64,000 nucleotides of DNA, taken from Auriscalpium vulgare. Lineage: Eukaryota > Basidiomycota > Agaricomycetes > Russulales > Auriscalpiaceae. The position numbers and the translations under genes are program-made. Under the pieces are notes generated by a model that saw only the letters and a list, made by a program, of their open reading frames with translations, had not been told where the DNA came from and made no database searches. Location: the NCBI GenBank assembly GCA_019915015.1, contig JAHBBC010000001.1, positions 496,001 to 560,000 on the forward strand, given 5' to 3'. This document shows, in pieces, positions 34,174 to 44,599 of this stretch; the first letter of the stretch is position 1, and each line of letters starts with the position of its first letter.

Positions 34174-37100
34174 TCACGACTTGCCCTTGAGCGACTGCAC
34201 AAACGACTTGAGCCCGCCGAGCCGCTGCCGCGCGCTCGCTGGCACCTTCTCCTTCTCCTTCTCCTTCTCCGCCTTGTCCGGTGCGAAGCCCATCCGCGCG
34301 AGCTTGTTCGCGCGTAGCACGTGCGGCGGGTGGTCACGGCGCGTGCCCGCGCCGAGGTCATTCAACGTGTCCTGCGGCGGCGCCGTCAGGACGCGCGCCA
34401 GTGGCACACCGCGGGCGTCGCGTGCTCCCTCAAGCTCTGCGTCGGGGTGCGGGCGCGCGGTGGCAGCGCGGTGGCTGTGTGCGGCGGGGTCGCGAGGAGC
34501 GGGCGCCCCGTCAACACGGTGGCGGTGGCAGTGGCGGCGGAGGTGCAGCTCGACAGGGGCGTCGGCAGTGCGCTGCTCGCTGAGCTCGCGCTTTGCCCGT
34601 GTGCGGGCGTCGTGCTGACATTCGCATTCGCGAGGTCCGCGTCGATGCGCGGCGGCGCGGCGGACCGTGAGCGGTGGTGGCCGGCCCGTGACTCCGTCGG
34701 GCGTATCGGGCTGAGGAATGCTGTTGCGCAGCAAAAATGTCAGCCTCTCCTTCTCTGGCACGAGTGTAGAAAGGTCTTACCACCTTCAGCCTTCGGGGTT
34801 CCGCCGGCGGTGTGAGGACGCCTCGTGCGGCTCTTGCGCGGCGTGCCGCGGTGCTCGAGGCTCAAGTTTCTGTCCAGGCCACGTCGCCTTCCTCCTCCAC
34901 CGATCGCGGAAATCCCCGCGAGTTCACGGTCCATGGTTGCACTGGCCGATCGTGCCTTGACGCCGTACGGACGCTGCGCAGCGTCTTCGTCGTCAACAAG
35001 CCCGAGCCCGCCGGCGACGCCTTCGCTCGCGCGGCGCTCCATGCGCACTTCTCCGCCACCTCCTGCCGTACACTCCGTGCCCTCTGCCTCGACGCCGGCT
35101 TCGCGCATCTTGAACTGCCGTTCGAGCCGCAAGCTTTCTCCGTACGCCGCGAGGCGCGCAGACAGCGGCATCTTGGCATCGGCCTCGGCCTCCGCGGCCA
35201 GCTCGAGCACCGCGCGCTGGGTCTGCGCAACGAGCGCCTCGGCCTGTGCGTGCGACGACACCGCGCGGACGTTCAGCGCGCACGGCGTCCACTCTCCGCT
35301 GCCCTTGGGCTTCTCGCCCGCGGGGTCTGCAGGGCCCGCGCCCGAGTCGATGCTGAACGATGGGGTGGGTGGCGAGTCGGGGGACGCGATGCGGGGCTGC
35401 GGCAGTTGTCCCGGCGCAGGCGCGGGCGTGCGCACGCTGAATGTCGTACTCTGCGAGTCGCCGCGGGCGCGGCCGTCGGGCGCCCCGCGGGCAGGGCTGT
35501 GGCTGTCATCGACCGGCGGCCGCTCGATGCTGAACGGGAACTCGACGCCGGGCGCCAGCGTGCTGCCCTTGGACAGCGGCGACGGCAGTGACGTCTGCGA
35601 GCTGCCGGACTGCCCGCGGGGACGGCGCGGAGCGAACCGCGTCGGGATCGGCTGGCCGTATTCCTCCTCTTCGTCGTCGTCGTCATCGTCGTCCTCAAAC
35701 TCGTCATCCTCTTCGTCCTCCACGTCCCCATCGGGGCTGAGGCTCCCCACACGCACCCGCGGGCTCGCCTCCCCGTCCCCGCCAAAGCGCACGCCCCCTC
35801 CATTTGACGTGGAAGACGTTCGCGCGTGCGCACGCAATATTCCTGGGCGTCCGGGCTCGCTCCCGTCCAGCTCCTCGGAGCTTTGCCGCTTGAAGAGATG
35901 CAGCAGCGAATACTTCGAGCCAAGCTTGCGAGGCGTGCCCGTTCCTGCCCCGGTCCCCGCAGAGCTCGGTCGTTTGACTTTCCGGCTCGAAGAGGACCCG
36001 TTGCTCCCCGGCGGCGTATAAGGCAGCGACGGCCGACGTGGAGCTGTTTCCGGCGGCGGTGTGGGTGCGTCGGCGAGGATCGGCGAGTCGGGGGCGGGCG
36101 AGGATGACGCGGGGGATGAGGATGCCGTGGGCTTCAGGAGCTGTAGCGCGTTGTCGACCGATCGCTTGACGCCGATCCGCCGCCGCACCGTAGTCACCGG
36201 GCACTCGCTCTGCGCATGAACACAGTCGTCGCGCTCGCAGCCGCACATCTCCGGCTCGTCGGGCGGGATGACCCCCGTGATGAGCGTCTCGCGCTCACGC
36301 AGGTCCCGGTCCTTGTCCGCGACCCATTGTGCGATGACGTCCGCGCACGCGATCCAGCCGTTCGCGCGCGCGAGCATCTCCGCGGTGACGCCATGCTTGT
36401 CCGCGCGGGACGGGCGCGCACCATGCTTCAGGAGCCGGCGCACAACGGCCGTGTGTCCGTTTGCCGCAGCGAAGTGGAGGGGTGCAGAACCGGAAGTGCC
36501 GACAATGGGTGCAGATCCTGTGCGCGGGTTGCTGGAATAGCGGCGGGGCAATCTGTCGTAGAGTTGTCAGTCCACTGTCTCGTTCCAGAACGGGGTCAAA
36601 GGGAAATAAGACACGACATAGCCGCTGGGCCGGCGAGCGCGGAAGAAGAACGATGATGGATACGACGACGGCAAGACGCCCTCAGGGCCTCATCAGCATC
36701 GTTCAATTCAATAGCGGGCCCTAGCGCGATGCAGCGCGTGGGAAGGAGGTGATCAAAGAGCCGTGGAGGATGCGGCGATGTGGCGAAAACACGCCTCCAC
36801 GTTTCACAGCGGTTCCAGTGTGGGGGGAGAGTGGGGAAAGAGGGGAAAGAGGCAAATTAGACGCACCTTGGGGCGTTGACATCCGCGCCATTCTCAATGA
36901 GCAGCTTGACTACAAGATCGTTGCCTCCCGAGCATGCCGCATGAAGCGGGAGGACGCCGTCGATGACAGAGTTGATGGGCTGCCCATGCGAGAGAGCATA
37001 CTTGACGAGGCCGATGTTGCCTGTCACGGCCGCACTGTGCAGGCCGAGGTGTGGAACTGGGCACGGAGAACGTCAGTACGTAGCGCCGGAAAGCGGGGGT

Positions 37101-37207
37101 ATGCGGTGCAGGAAAGTGCGACGAGTGCGACAAAAAGAACACCACGCACAGTCTGTTGTAACGTTGTATTTTGCCTCCGCCTTCTGGGAGCGGGAGGTCA
37201 CAGGCAT
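34174..37207 (-). CDS. Ankyrin-repeat protein with long disordered acidic region
   Basis: Likely cytosolic or nuclear scaffold. ATG at 37207 (MPVTSRSQKAEAK) and a donor gtgcgt near 37150 lead to LGLHSAAVTGNIGLVKYALS and LPLHAACSGGNDLVVKLLIE, two ankyrin repeats. After an unusually long intron (about 36553-36868) come APLHFAAANGHTAVVRRLLK and a further degenerate repeat (GVTAEMLARANGWIACADVI). A Cys-rich strip (MCGCERDDCVHAQSEC) follows, then several hundred Ser/Pro-rich residues with an acidic run at 35655-35720. The last exon ends in an E-K repeat and RQRLGGLKSFVQSLKGKS, stop 34174. The reading frame between about 34380 and 34700 is uncertain. The large plus-strand frame over this gene is a GC-rich shadow. 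Confidence 0.75.
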
Positions 37208-38555
37208 CTGAGAGGGGGAGGGGGAAGGTGGTGGTTGTGAAGAAAGATGTGTTGAGAGATGGAAGACGGTGGCGCAGGGAGGCGACAATTGTTGGGAAGC
37301 GGTGGTTCTAGAATATAGAATGGTGCAGGTTGATCATCTGGACGGCGATGCTGTGCACGAAGGCGACGCAATGAAGGGATATCGAGGATGGTAGCGAGAA
37401 GAGATGATGGCGACAAGGAAGGGGCAAGGCCGCTAATTGACCAACACAAGAGGCCGGTGGCGGCCCGAGACGGCCGCCTGCCCCGCAACGCCCCGGCCCC
37501 CGCCATCAGAATTAATATTCAGACTTCCCCCCGACCTCGACCCTCCTCGACCTCTTTCTGTCAACAAATGCATTATTCACTTAAATTGTCACCCTCCAAC
37601 CCGCCATGCCAGAAGCGCGCCGCAATTTCGACTTTCCGGCCCCAAGCTTCCAAGAATCGAATGTCGGCGCGTTTCCGGGTCGGAGCACGCCCGTCGCTGT
37701 TCCTTCGCGCCGGGGCCCCTCGTGGGCGAACACGCTGCACCTGATGGACGCTTGGCTTCATCTCTTCAGCTCACATGCTTGCGGACTTCATATGCTGGGT
37801 CTTATCGTATTGCCTCCATGGCGCACTCGGAGCTGCGTGAGATTCTCTTATTGTCTCAGACATCCTCGTCCACCTTTCTTACGGGCTCGTACACAGACGG
37901 CTCGTCCCAACTCGCCCCCGAATTTACATTGTCAGCTCCACGTGCGGAAACGGCGCCTGCACCGCACTTTCCCCTCGCCGATACGTCGCCATCACATCGA
38001 ATTCGGCAACGTCCTTGTTCTAAGTATACCCCGGATACGGACATATGGCGTGGTAAATGATCTCGTGTACAGCCCGTCGCCACCCATTAATGTCCATTGT
38101 CGCAAATTTTCGACGTCCTGGCTTTGTTCTTCGTCGACGTCTTGGCTGGGGAGTGCGTGCTCGTGGTCCAAGAGCGTCTGCAACGTCCTAGTAATGCCGA
38201 ACCCTGTGTCGCCAGCGGCTCTCGAGCACACAGCCCCATCACAGCATCACGATTGCTTAGATTTGGGCTAGCAACGTGCTGGTGGTAAATGAATCGTCTT
38301 GGCCAAGTCGTCTGCGATGGCATCGGACTGTAGCAATGAGGCAGTGCTAGCTCGGCGTCGCTGTTCATGCCTACAGAGCTCCTCTGCAGATTCACCCTAA
38401 TGAGCCGGAGTTGCCATCTGGATCCTTCTGTGTCGACGCCGCCACCTTCTATGCCTCCTTTCCATCGGAACCCTGTACAAGCGACGTTCCGGTGACATTC
38501 AGCATAAACACGCAAGGCCGAGTCTGGACTGTCGTGCTGGCAACAGCAGTCGGTA
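37208..38555. other. Unassigned region upstream of ankyrin gene
   Basis: No recognisable gene. A plus frame starting MAHSELREILLLSQ near 37818 and short frames up to 38515 match nothing I know. Confidence 0.35.
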
Positions 38556-39540
38556 CGCTATGTGTACTCTTTCCTCACCCAGCCGCCAGCTGCTGACGGA
38601 TACTGCGGTAGATCCGATAATACCTTCGATGGGCGTCGATTCCGCCTCGGGACGAAACAAACGAAAGGCCGTCGCCTTTGCCCCAATGCGCGCGCGAGAT
38701 TCTGTGACAAGGCGTACATCGAGCGAGCACCATTGAAGGTGCATGTACTGCTATGGATCGGAACGCTCATTTTCTAACTGGCAGTTCATCGCAGAAAATA
38801 AGACGTGGCGATACCTGATTGTGAAGACATCGTTTGATCGACCGGGCTGTTGTGCAAGACTTCCCTCGCTTCGCAGTCCTTCTCCTCTCCCTTTCGCGGC
38901 TCCTGAACGCTCTGGACTAGTCGAAATCACGACGATGCGGAGGTCCAAGCCTTTTGCTCTGAACTTCGAGAAAAAGATATCAATATCATTTGCTGATACA
39001 GGGCTGCGGTGTACGTCGCGTCTTCCTACCGAGGGGATCAGATCGCTGATACGTATACAGGTTGCTATCATCTCTGGATGAACGGCATCGAAGGCCGCGA
39101 CCCTAGTCTCGGATATTGTATTTGCGACAAAGCTGGCAACGAGTAGCATGCCGAATGAACTGGCACCTTGCCCTTGCCAACATTGTCGGACACCCTTATC
39201 CCTGTCACCGTGTCACGACGGCCTGAAACCCTTGGGAACCATCCTGTTTATGCCCCTGGTTTTATGAGGACGACCGAAGTATGGCAACCTCCTCTGATCA
39301 AACATGGACAAACAACGCCTCCGTTATCCCCGAAACACTTTCCCGCGTACCACATATATGAGATGACTGATCTGTACAGCTTTGCTATGGTATGTGTCGC
39401 GTATGTCAAGTATTTCGAGACGTCGCGTTTTGGTCGCACTTCCACCATGCCAAGTTCTGCTGTCTGCTTGTGCTACACGTGTCCCAAACCATCTTCTCTG
39501 GGCATCTGTTATAATTGGTTTGTTTATTCGCCCTAACGAC
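38556..39540 (+). pseudogene. Possible protein-kinase-like remnant
   Basis: The frame at 39168-39536 contains APGFMRTTEVWQPP and, 30 residues on, YEMTDLYSFAMVCVAYVKYF. This resembles the APE...SDVYSFAMVCWE segment after the activation loop of fungal kinases. No glycine loop, catalytic Asp or DFG found upstream; the preceding 600 bp are open only in pieces. Weak call. Confidence 0.3.
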
Positions 39541-39647
39541 GAAGTCGTGAAGACCAAGACGGTATGCTGCTATGCGCCAACTCTATCCTACATTTTGACA
39601 AGACGCTCCTGGTTCAATAGTCCGCGGTACACTCCGACCACGCACGC

Positions 39648-40439
39648 TCATGACGGGCGCTGCACGGCGCGGGCGATGCGTTTCCTGAACTCCTCCTCCG
39701 ACTCGCCCGCGCGCTGTTTAACCTCCTCGCCTTTAGCCGCCGCCGCGCGCTTCGCCTCCTCGAAGCGCGCGCGGAACGCGTCCTCCGTTTCGTCTGCGCG
39801 GCGCTTCAGGTCGTCTGCGGCGTCACGCGCCTGCTGCTTTCCCCACCCGAGCCAGCTGAACCACCCGCTCTTCGCCTCCTCGACCTTGCGCTCTGTTCGG
39901 ACACATAAGTGAGCACGCGCAGCACGACACAGCTCAAGAGAGAGCTACCCACCTGCACCTGCGCGCGCCTCCTGGGCCTTCGCCTTGCCCTCCGCCTTCA
40001 CCTCGTCGTACTTCCCCTGCACGCCGTCCAGCGCGGCCTGCGCGCGTCCCTTCGCGCTGTCGCCCACCTGCGCGGCCTGCGCGCGCAGCTCCTGCCCCTT
40101 CTCCTCCGCGCGCGCGCGGCCCTCGCGCACAATGTTGCCCGGCTTCGCGGCCTCGCGCTCGAGGCGCGCCTTCTCGTCGTCGAGGCGCCCTGCCTCCGCA
40201 AGGCTGTAGTAGTACCACGCGCCGCCACCGATCGCGCCGAGCCCGCCGATGAGCAGCAGGGTGTTGCTGCCGCCGCCGGACGGCGCGGAGGGGCGCGGGA
40301 TCTCCTTCTGGTCGGTGGTGGGCTGGGTGGGGTCGGGGTTGATGGCGTGCACGCGCGCGGTGGACGCGAGGGTGCGGCGCATGGGCGCTGTGGCGGCGGC
40401 GCGGGGGATGCGAGCGAGGGCGGTGCGAGACATGTTCAT
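39648..40439 (-). CDS. Mitochondrial-type membrane-anchored coiled-coil protein (calcofluor-white-hypersensitive-like)
   Basis: Small two-exon gene. ATG 40439 begins MNMSRTALARIPRAAATAPM, an Arg/Ser/Ala-rich mitochondrial presequence. LLLIGGLGAIGGGAWYYYSL is one membrane helix. The rest is a long charged helix of Ala/Glu/Lys/Arg heptads with LEA/apolipoprotein-like character (DSAKGRAQAALDGVQGKYDE). Exon 2 (about 39902-39648) continues with SGWFSWLGWGKQQARDAADD and more charged helix, ending at TGA 39650-39648. Fungal homologues are often annotated as calcofluor white hypersensitive proteins. The mitochondrial site is inferred from the presequence. Intron donor gtgggt near 39950. Confidence 0.7.
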
Positions 40440-40984
40440 TGTGTTGGTTGTGATGAGGTGGTGGTGGTGGTTAGATGGAGAATGTCGTGCGAGCGGTTGC
40501 GCCTTTTGAGGCTTCGAAGAACTCGAACTAAGGCGCGTGCTGGGAGGGTATGACGTATCTGGGTATGACGTCACCTACTCGGGCTCGTGGCGCATTACAT
40601 CCTGCATAGCCTTCGACGTTCGTAATAATAATATCACTTGCTCTTGCGACGTATGTTGCAGTGCACTCCACTGAATCCAGGTACTGAGTCTGAGGATTAA
40701 CAAAATAATTCTCCGAGCCAGCGAAGTCCACCCATGGCCGAACGAAATCATCTCGTGGATAGCGCGGGGTTCGTTAGGACTTGCAGATCTGGATTCATAT
40801 AAGATATAATTGCACCGCTGCAGTCGATCGACGTCCCAATCAATTTGAGGAGACATCGAGGGAAGCGTGCTATGTGTACTTACAAGGATTTGCCACGGCA
40901 TGGGCAATGCCAAAGCTTCGCGCCGACGAAGACAGAATTTCGATGGTCAGGTTCATCCATAAAGTAAAGCAAACCGCAACCGAG
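40440..40984. other. Intergenic with unrecognised minus-strand frame
   Basis: A 100-codon minus frame (40575-40900) is open but matches no family known to me. The duplicated acyl-CoA unit begins at about 40985. Confidence 0.35.
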
Positions 40985-43310
40985 GTATGGCTAGGAGGCT
41001 GAATATGACTGGAGCGGCGAGGCACCGCCGTCCCGAGGATAACGCTCATGATGAGCAGATAAAAAAACCGTACCATGAGGAAGTGTCAAGACGAGAGAAG
41101 CATCCAAGCATCCAAGCAAGCAAACTGTACAAGGGCAGCACCTGCATAGCAGGGGGCGCGTCGCAGAGGCAGGAAACAGCGCGTTGTGCGAGCGACTTCA
41201 ACCCCGGCAGTGTGCATTGGCAGTAGACCGTCGTCGCGATATATTGTGGGATATCGTGATAGGACTGCACCACCTACAACTGCGCACGCACCGCCTCGCG
41301 AACCCTTCGCCGCACCGAGTTCTCCCCGAACATCTCCAGGCCCGCCACGAACACATCCCACGCCGCCTCCCCCGCAATCGGCGCCGTCACGAACGGCGGG
41401 CCCGGGAGCGAGCCAACGATCTCCTCCACCCGCCGCAGCACTGCGTCCAGCGCATCGCGCTCCATCGCGTCCTGCGCCTCCGTCCCGAGGCCCGCGTACT
41501 CGGCGTACCACGCCGCGTCGTGCCGCACCGCCCGCGCGACGTACAGCTGCACGAGCGGCGCGGGCACACCCCGCGCCCGCGCGGCGTCGTATGCGAGTCG
41601 GTGCCCGGCTGCCTCGACGAGCGCGCGGCAGTGTGGGAGGATGTGCGTGTTGAAGCCCGGCGCGCGGTGGTGCGGCAGCCGCGCCAGGCGCGCGCGGAGT
41701 GTGGCAAGCAGACCCGCTTCGTGCATGGCGAGGAGGGAGGTGGGGTCCGCGGGCGCGGGCAGAGAGTAGCGCCCGAGCAGCAGCTCCGTCGCGAGCCCTG
41801 CGGGCGGAAATCAGGGGCAGCATACGGGGCATGGGAAGCAGACAACTCACGGATGGAGAGTCCCAAGATGTCGCCCTCGGAGATGGCGACCCCGCGCGTC
41901 TCGTCCTGTGTACAAGATCGTGGTCATTGTCAGCTGGGAGACCACAGCACACGCGCGCGCGCGACACGCACATGTAAAACGGACATCTGGTTCACAGCGA
42001 ACAGCCCCTGCGCGCCACACCGCTCCGCGACTCCGCGCGCCGCCGCCTGCGCATGCTGCACCGTGACCGCCTTCGCGCACGCCGCGACCGCGTTCCTCAC
42101 GCGGACGTCGACACGCGCATCCGCGTACACCTCCGTGGCCCAGTGCAGCAGCGCGTCGAGAACGTGCGCATAGGCGATCGCCGCGAGTACGGGGGCCTGC
42201 TGCGTGCGGAAACGCCATATCGGCGCGCCCAAGGCCATGCGACGCTGGCTGTAGCGCAGCCCGAGCTCCGCGTACACGTCCAGGGCGCTGCACGCCCACA
42301 GCGAGACGGCGAGCGTTCCGACAGCGGTGCGTGCGATGCTCGTGCGGAACGCGTCACGTAGGGAGGGCGGCGCGTCCAGTGACCCGAGGAGGGCGGTGCG
42401 CGGGAGACGCACGTGCGAGAAGGATGTGAGGGCGTGGTTGACGGGGTTCGTGCCCTCACGGTACGGGAGGCGTCTGGTCAGGCTGCAGTGAGCGGTCGCC
42501 TCGCGTCGACGATAGTGAGGTGCTGCGTACTGTGCTGTGATTCCCGGGCACATGTGCATGCCGTCGTTGAGCTCGACAATGAACGGCCTGACGCCTCTGA
42601 ATTCGTTCTCCACGACAAGCCGCGCCAGGACGATGCCGACGCAGGGTGTGCCCATAGGCACAGTCGGCGGCATAAACCTACACCCAAAACAAAACATCAG
42701 CACACAGCTACGATGCCACTGGGGAAAAACACACTTCGCTGCCTGTGCGCCGGTGTGTGCAGGAGGAACGCGTCCTCATCCGGCATCCACTGTGCGACTG
42801 TCTCGATGTTTTCTGCGTCGAGACCGTGCCCGAGCTCCGTCAGGAGGAATTGCCGATCTTGCGGTGGTGAGGAGGTCGTCGACGAGGGCCGCCAAGTCCG
42901 CCCGCTCGTGCAGGTGGTGGCTGAGAGTTTCGACGACGAGGATTGTATTGGATGGTAAGAGCGTGGCGGAAGCACCATCCATGGCCATCAAAGGGTCCCG
43001 ATGGAGGTCCCAAATTTGGACTAGGGTGCGAACATCCTCCGCCGTCATGTCTGATTCGAATGCTGGCGTGAATTTTGGCACGAGGGTCAGAAACTGTTAG
43101 GGACGAACCGTACGCCAGTCCTATGGCTTTGGCCCGATCGTAGGATCGCTTTGCGTTTTCTTGAGGACTGGCGTCGTGCATGCGGGCTCGAAAGATCTGG
43201 CTGTCGCGCAGCTGGTGCGTTGGGAGCAGGGAAGCAGAACTCATCGTAGACGCGCGGGCTCGTCAAAAGTCCAAAACAAGAGCAATGCGTGCGCGAACAT
43301 GCAGTTTATG
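40985..43310. repeat. Duplication unit A (acyl-CoA oxidase-like gene with both flanks)
   Basis: Direct repeat of 44600-46915. Flanks, introns and most exons are nearly identical; the first third of the gene is where the indels lie. Confidence 0.85.
41274..43244 (-). pseudogene. Acyl-CoA oxidase/dehydrogenase-like gene, copy A (frameshifted 5' part)
   Basis: ATG 43244 starts MSSASLLPTHQLRDS. The flavoprotein fold is recognisable in WDLHRDPLMAMDG, LTELGHGLDAENIETVAQW, then MGTPCVGIVLARLVVENEF, VNHALTSFSHVRLPR and GLRYSQRRMALGAPIWRF, and a C-terminal helical domain ending VREAVRAQL (stop 41274). Against copy B, exon 2 carries at least four indels. Two compensate each other (LLPSNTILVVE for LLTIQYNLVVG), but two single-base losses near 42856-42872 leave the frame shifted before LTELGHGL. 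The 3' two thirds remain open and almost identical to copy B. Predicted non-functional unless spliced unusually. Confidence 0.75.
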
Positions 43311-44129
43311 TATGCCACGAGCCTTGGCATTTGGCTTGGAGAAGCAGTTCAGTGGGCAAGCACATAACCCAAACCATCAACGAAGAGCGGATCAGCCGAT
43401 ATAACGTCACGATTGACGTGGCGATCCTTCCTAGCGGCATATGCATACCGTTTGGTCAGAGAACGACGGGAGCGTAGAGTCGGAGGACTTGCTCACTGTG
43501 TTGGAGAAAGTATCTCGCACCGGACGAAGAAAGGTCCCGTGTCATGGGTGTGATTTAAGAATCCACAAAGTGCATCGCAACGCAACGCGAGCCCCACGTC
43601 TCTTAGCCTTCATGCGTCGGAGTTTGAGGTAGCGGGATGTTGTCAAATGTGACTGTTGACTATGGACATGCAGCTGCCTTGATCAACTGCAGCAGTTCAA
43701 GATCGTTCTGGTCTTCCTGGCGACGCCGCGCGGGTAGGTTGTCTTCTGGAATTGAGCCGAGGGTCGCATGACTTTGAAAGAACAAAAAGCACCTCCCCCG
43801 TCCTGTGATCCATCTAGCGATCGCCGGGACAGGGCCCGCATCGCCGAGTGTACGCATCCGGGAATGGCGACGACCTACGTGTACATATATACTTACATTC
43901 ATCCGGTCAGTGTTGAGACGAAGAGGGAGTGAGCGGAGCACTGACTTATTCAACTCCGTGTCTCCTCGGGGCGTCTTGAAGACGTCCTTGGATGCTTTTC
44001 TTTACGACAAATTCGAGGTTGTTGAGTTCAAGCTGAACAGAGTGCGGCAGATGGCGGCAAAGTCAAGGTTTTCCTGTCATGAAGAGAACAACGTCACCCT
44101 GGCGGCAAAGACAACTCGATGATAACACT
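43311..44129. other. Spacer between duplication units
   Basis: No recognised gene. Several short frames only. Followed by the stray P450 exon. Confidence 0.4.
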
Positions 44130-44575
44130 GAGCTATCGGACCTCCGAACCTAACATGTGCAAACATCCCGGTATAGAGCTACGCCAGTAGAGGGTCGGAC
44201 GCTCTCAACCCGTGAACGGATTTGCCTCACCACAAATTCGTTTCGCACTAAGTCGCAAAGACAAGTAATACAGTGTCTTGAAAGTAGCTACTCAAGTATG
44301 TTTACCCCCACCAGTTACGCTCGAAGGCCGTTGAGACTCACTCCGGCCCGTCTCTTCACTCTGACGATAAGGTCCTTCGAGTCAGCCAGAAAGGTCGTGC
44401 GCATATTCAGAATGCCATCGCGAAACACTTTAACATCAGATGAGTTGACCAGGGACACGTCGTAGGCGAGGACCAGTCGCGCGATCACGTGGCGCATTTC
44501 TTGATATGCGAAAGCTTTCGCAATGCAGGCATGATTACCTAGCGCACAGTTGTTCAGCGGTTGTTAGAGGAACAG
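44130..44575 (-). pseudogene. Cytochrome P450 last-exon fragment
   Basis: Matches 56620-57015, the 3' end of the complete P450 gene. It encodes the heme-region remainder and C-terminus (MRHVIARLVLAYDVSLVNSS ... stop 44315) together with about 150 bp of 3' flank and the end of the intron before it. No upstream P450 exons accompany it, so it cannot be a gene on its own. It sits exactly between the two acyl-CoA oxidase-like units. Confidence 0.8.
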
Positions 44576-44599
44576 CAATAAGGTGTTTTAATAATGACA

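Noticed and set aside
34825..36021. 398-codon plus-strand open frame with a poly-Ser run
   Set aside because: It is the antisense of the ankyrin gene; the Ser run mirrors the acidic tract, and the frame is open only because of high GC.
41184..42173. Long plus-strand frame over acyl-CoA copy A (and the same at 44737-45765)
   Set aside because: Antisense shadow of GC-rich exons; spans introns of the true gene and has no recognisable domain.
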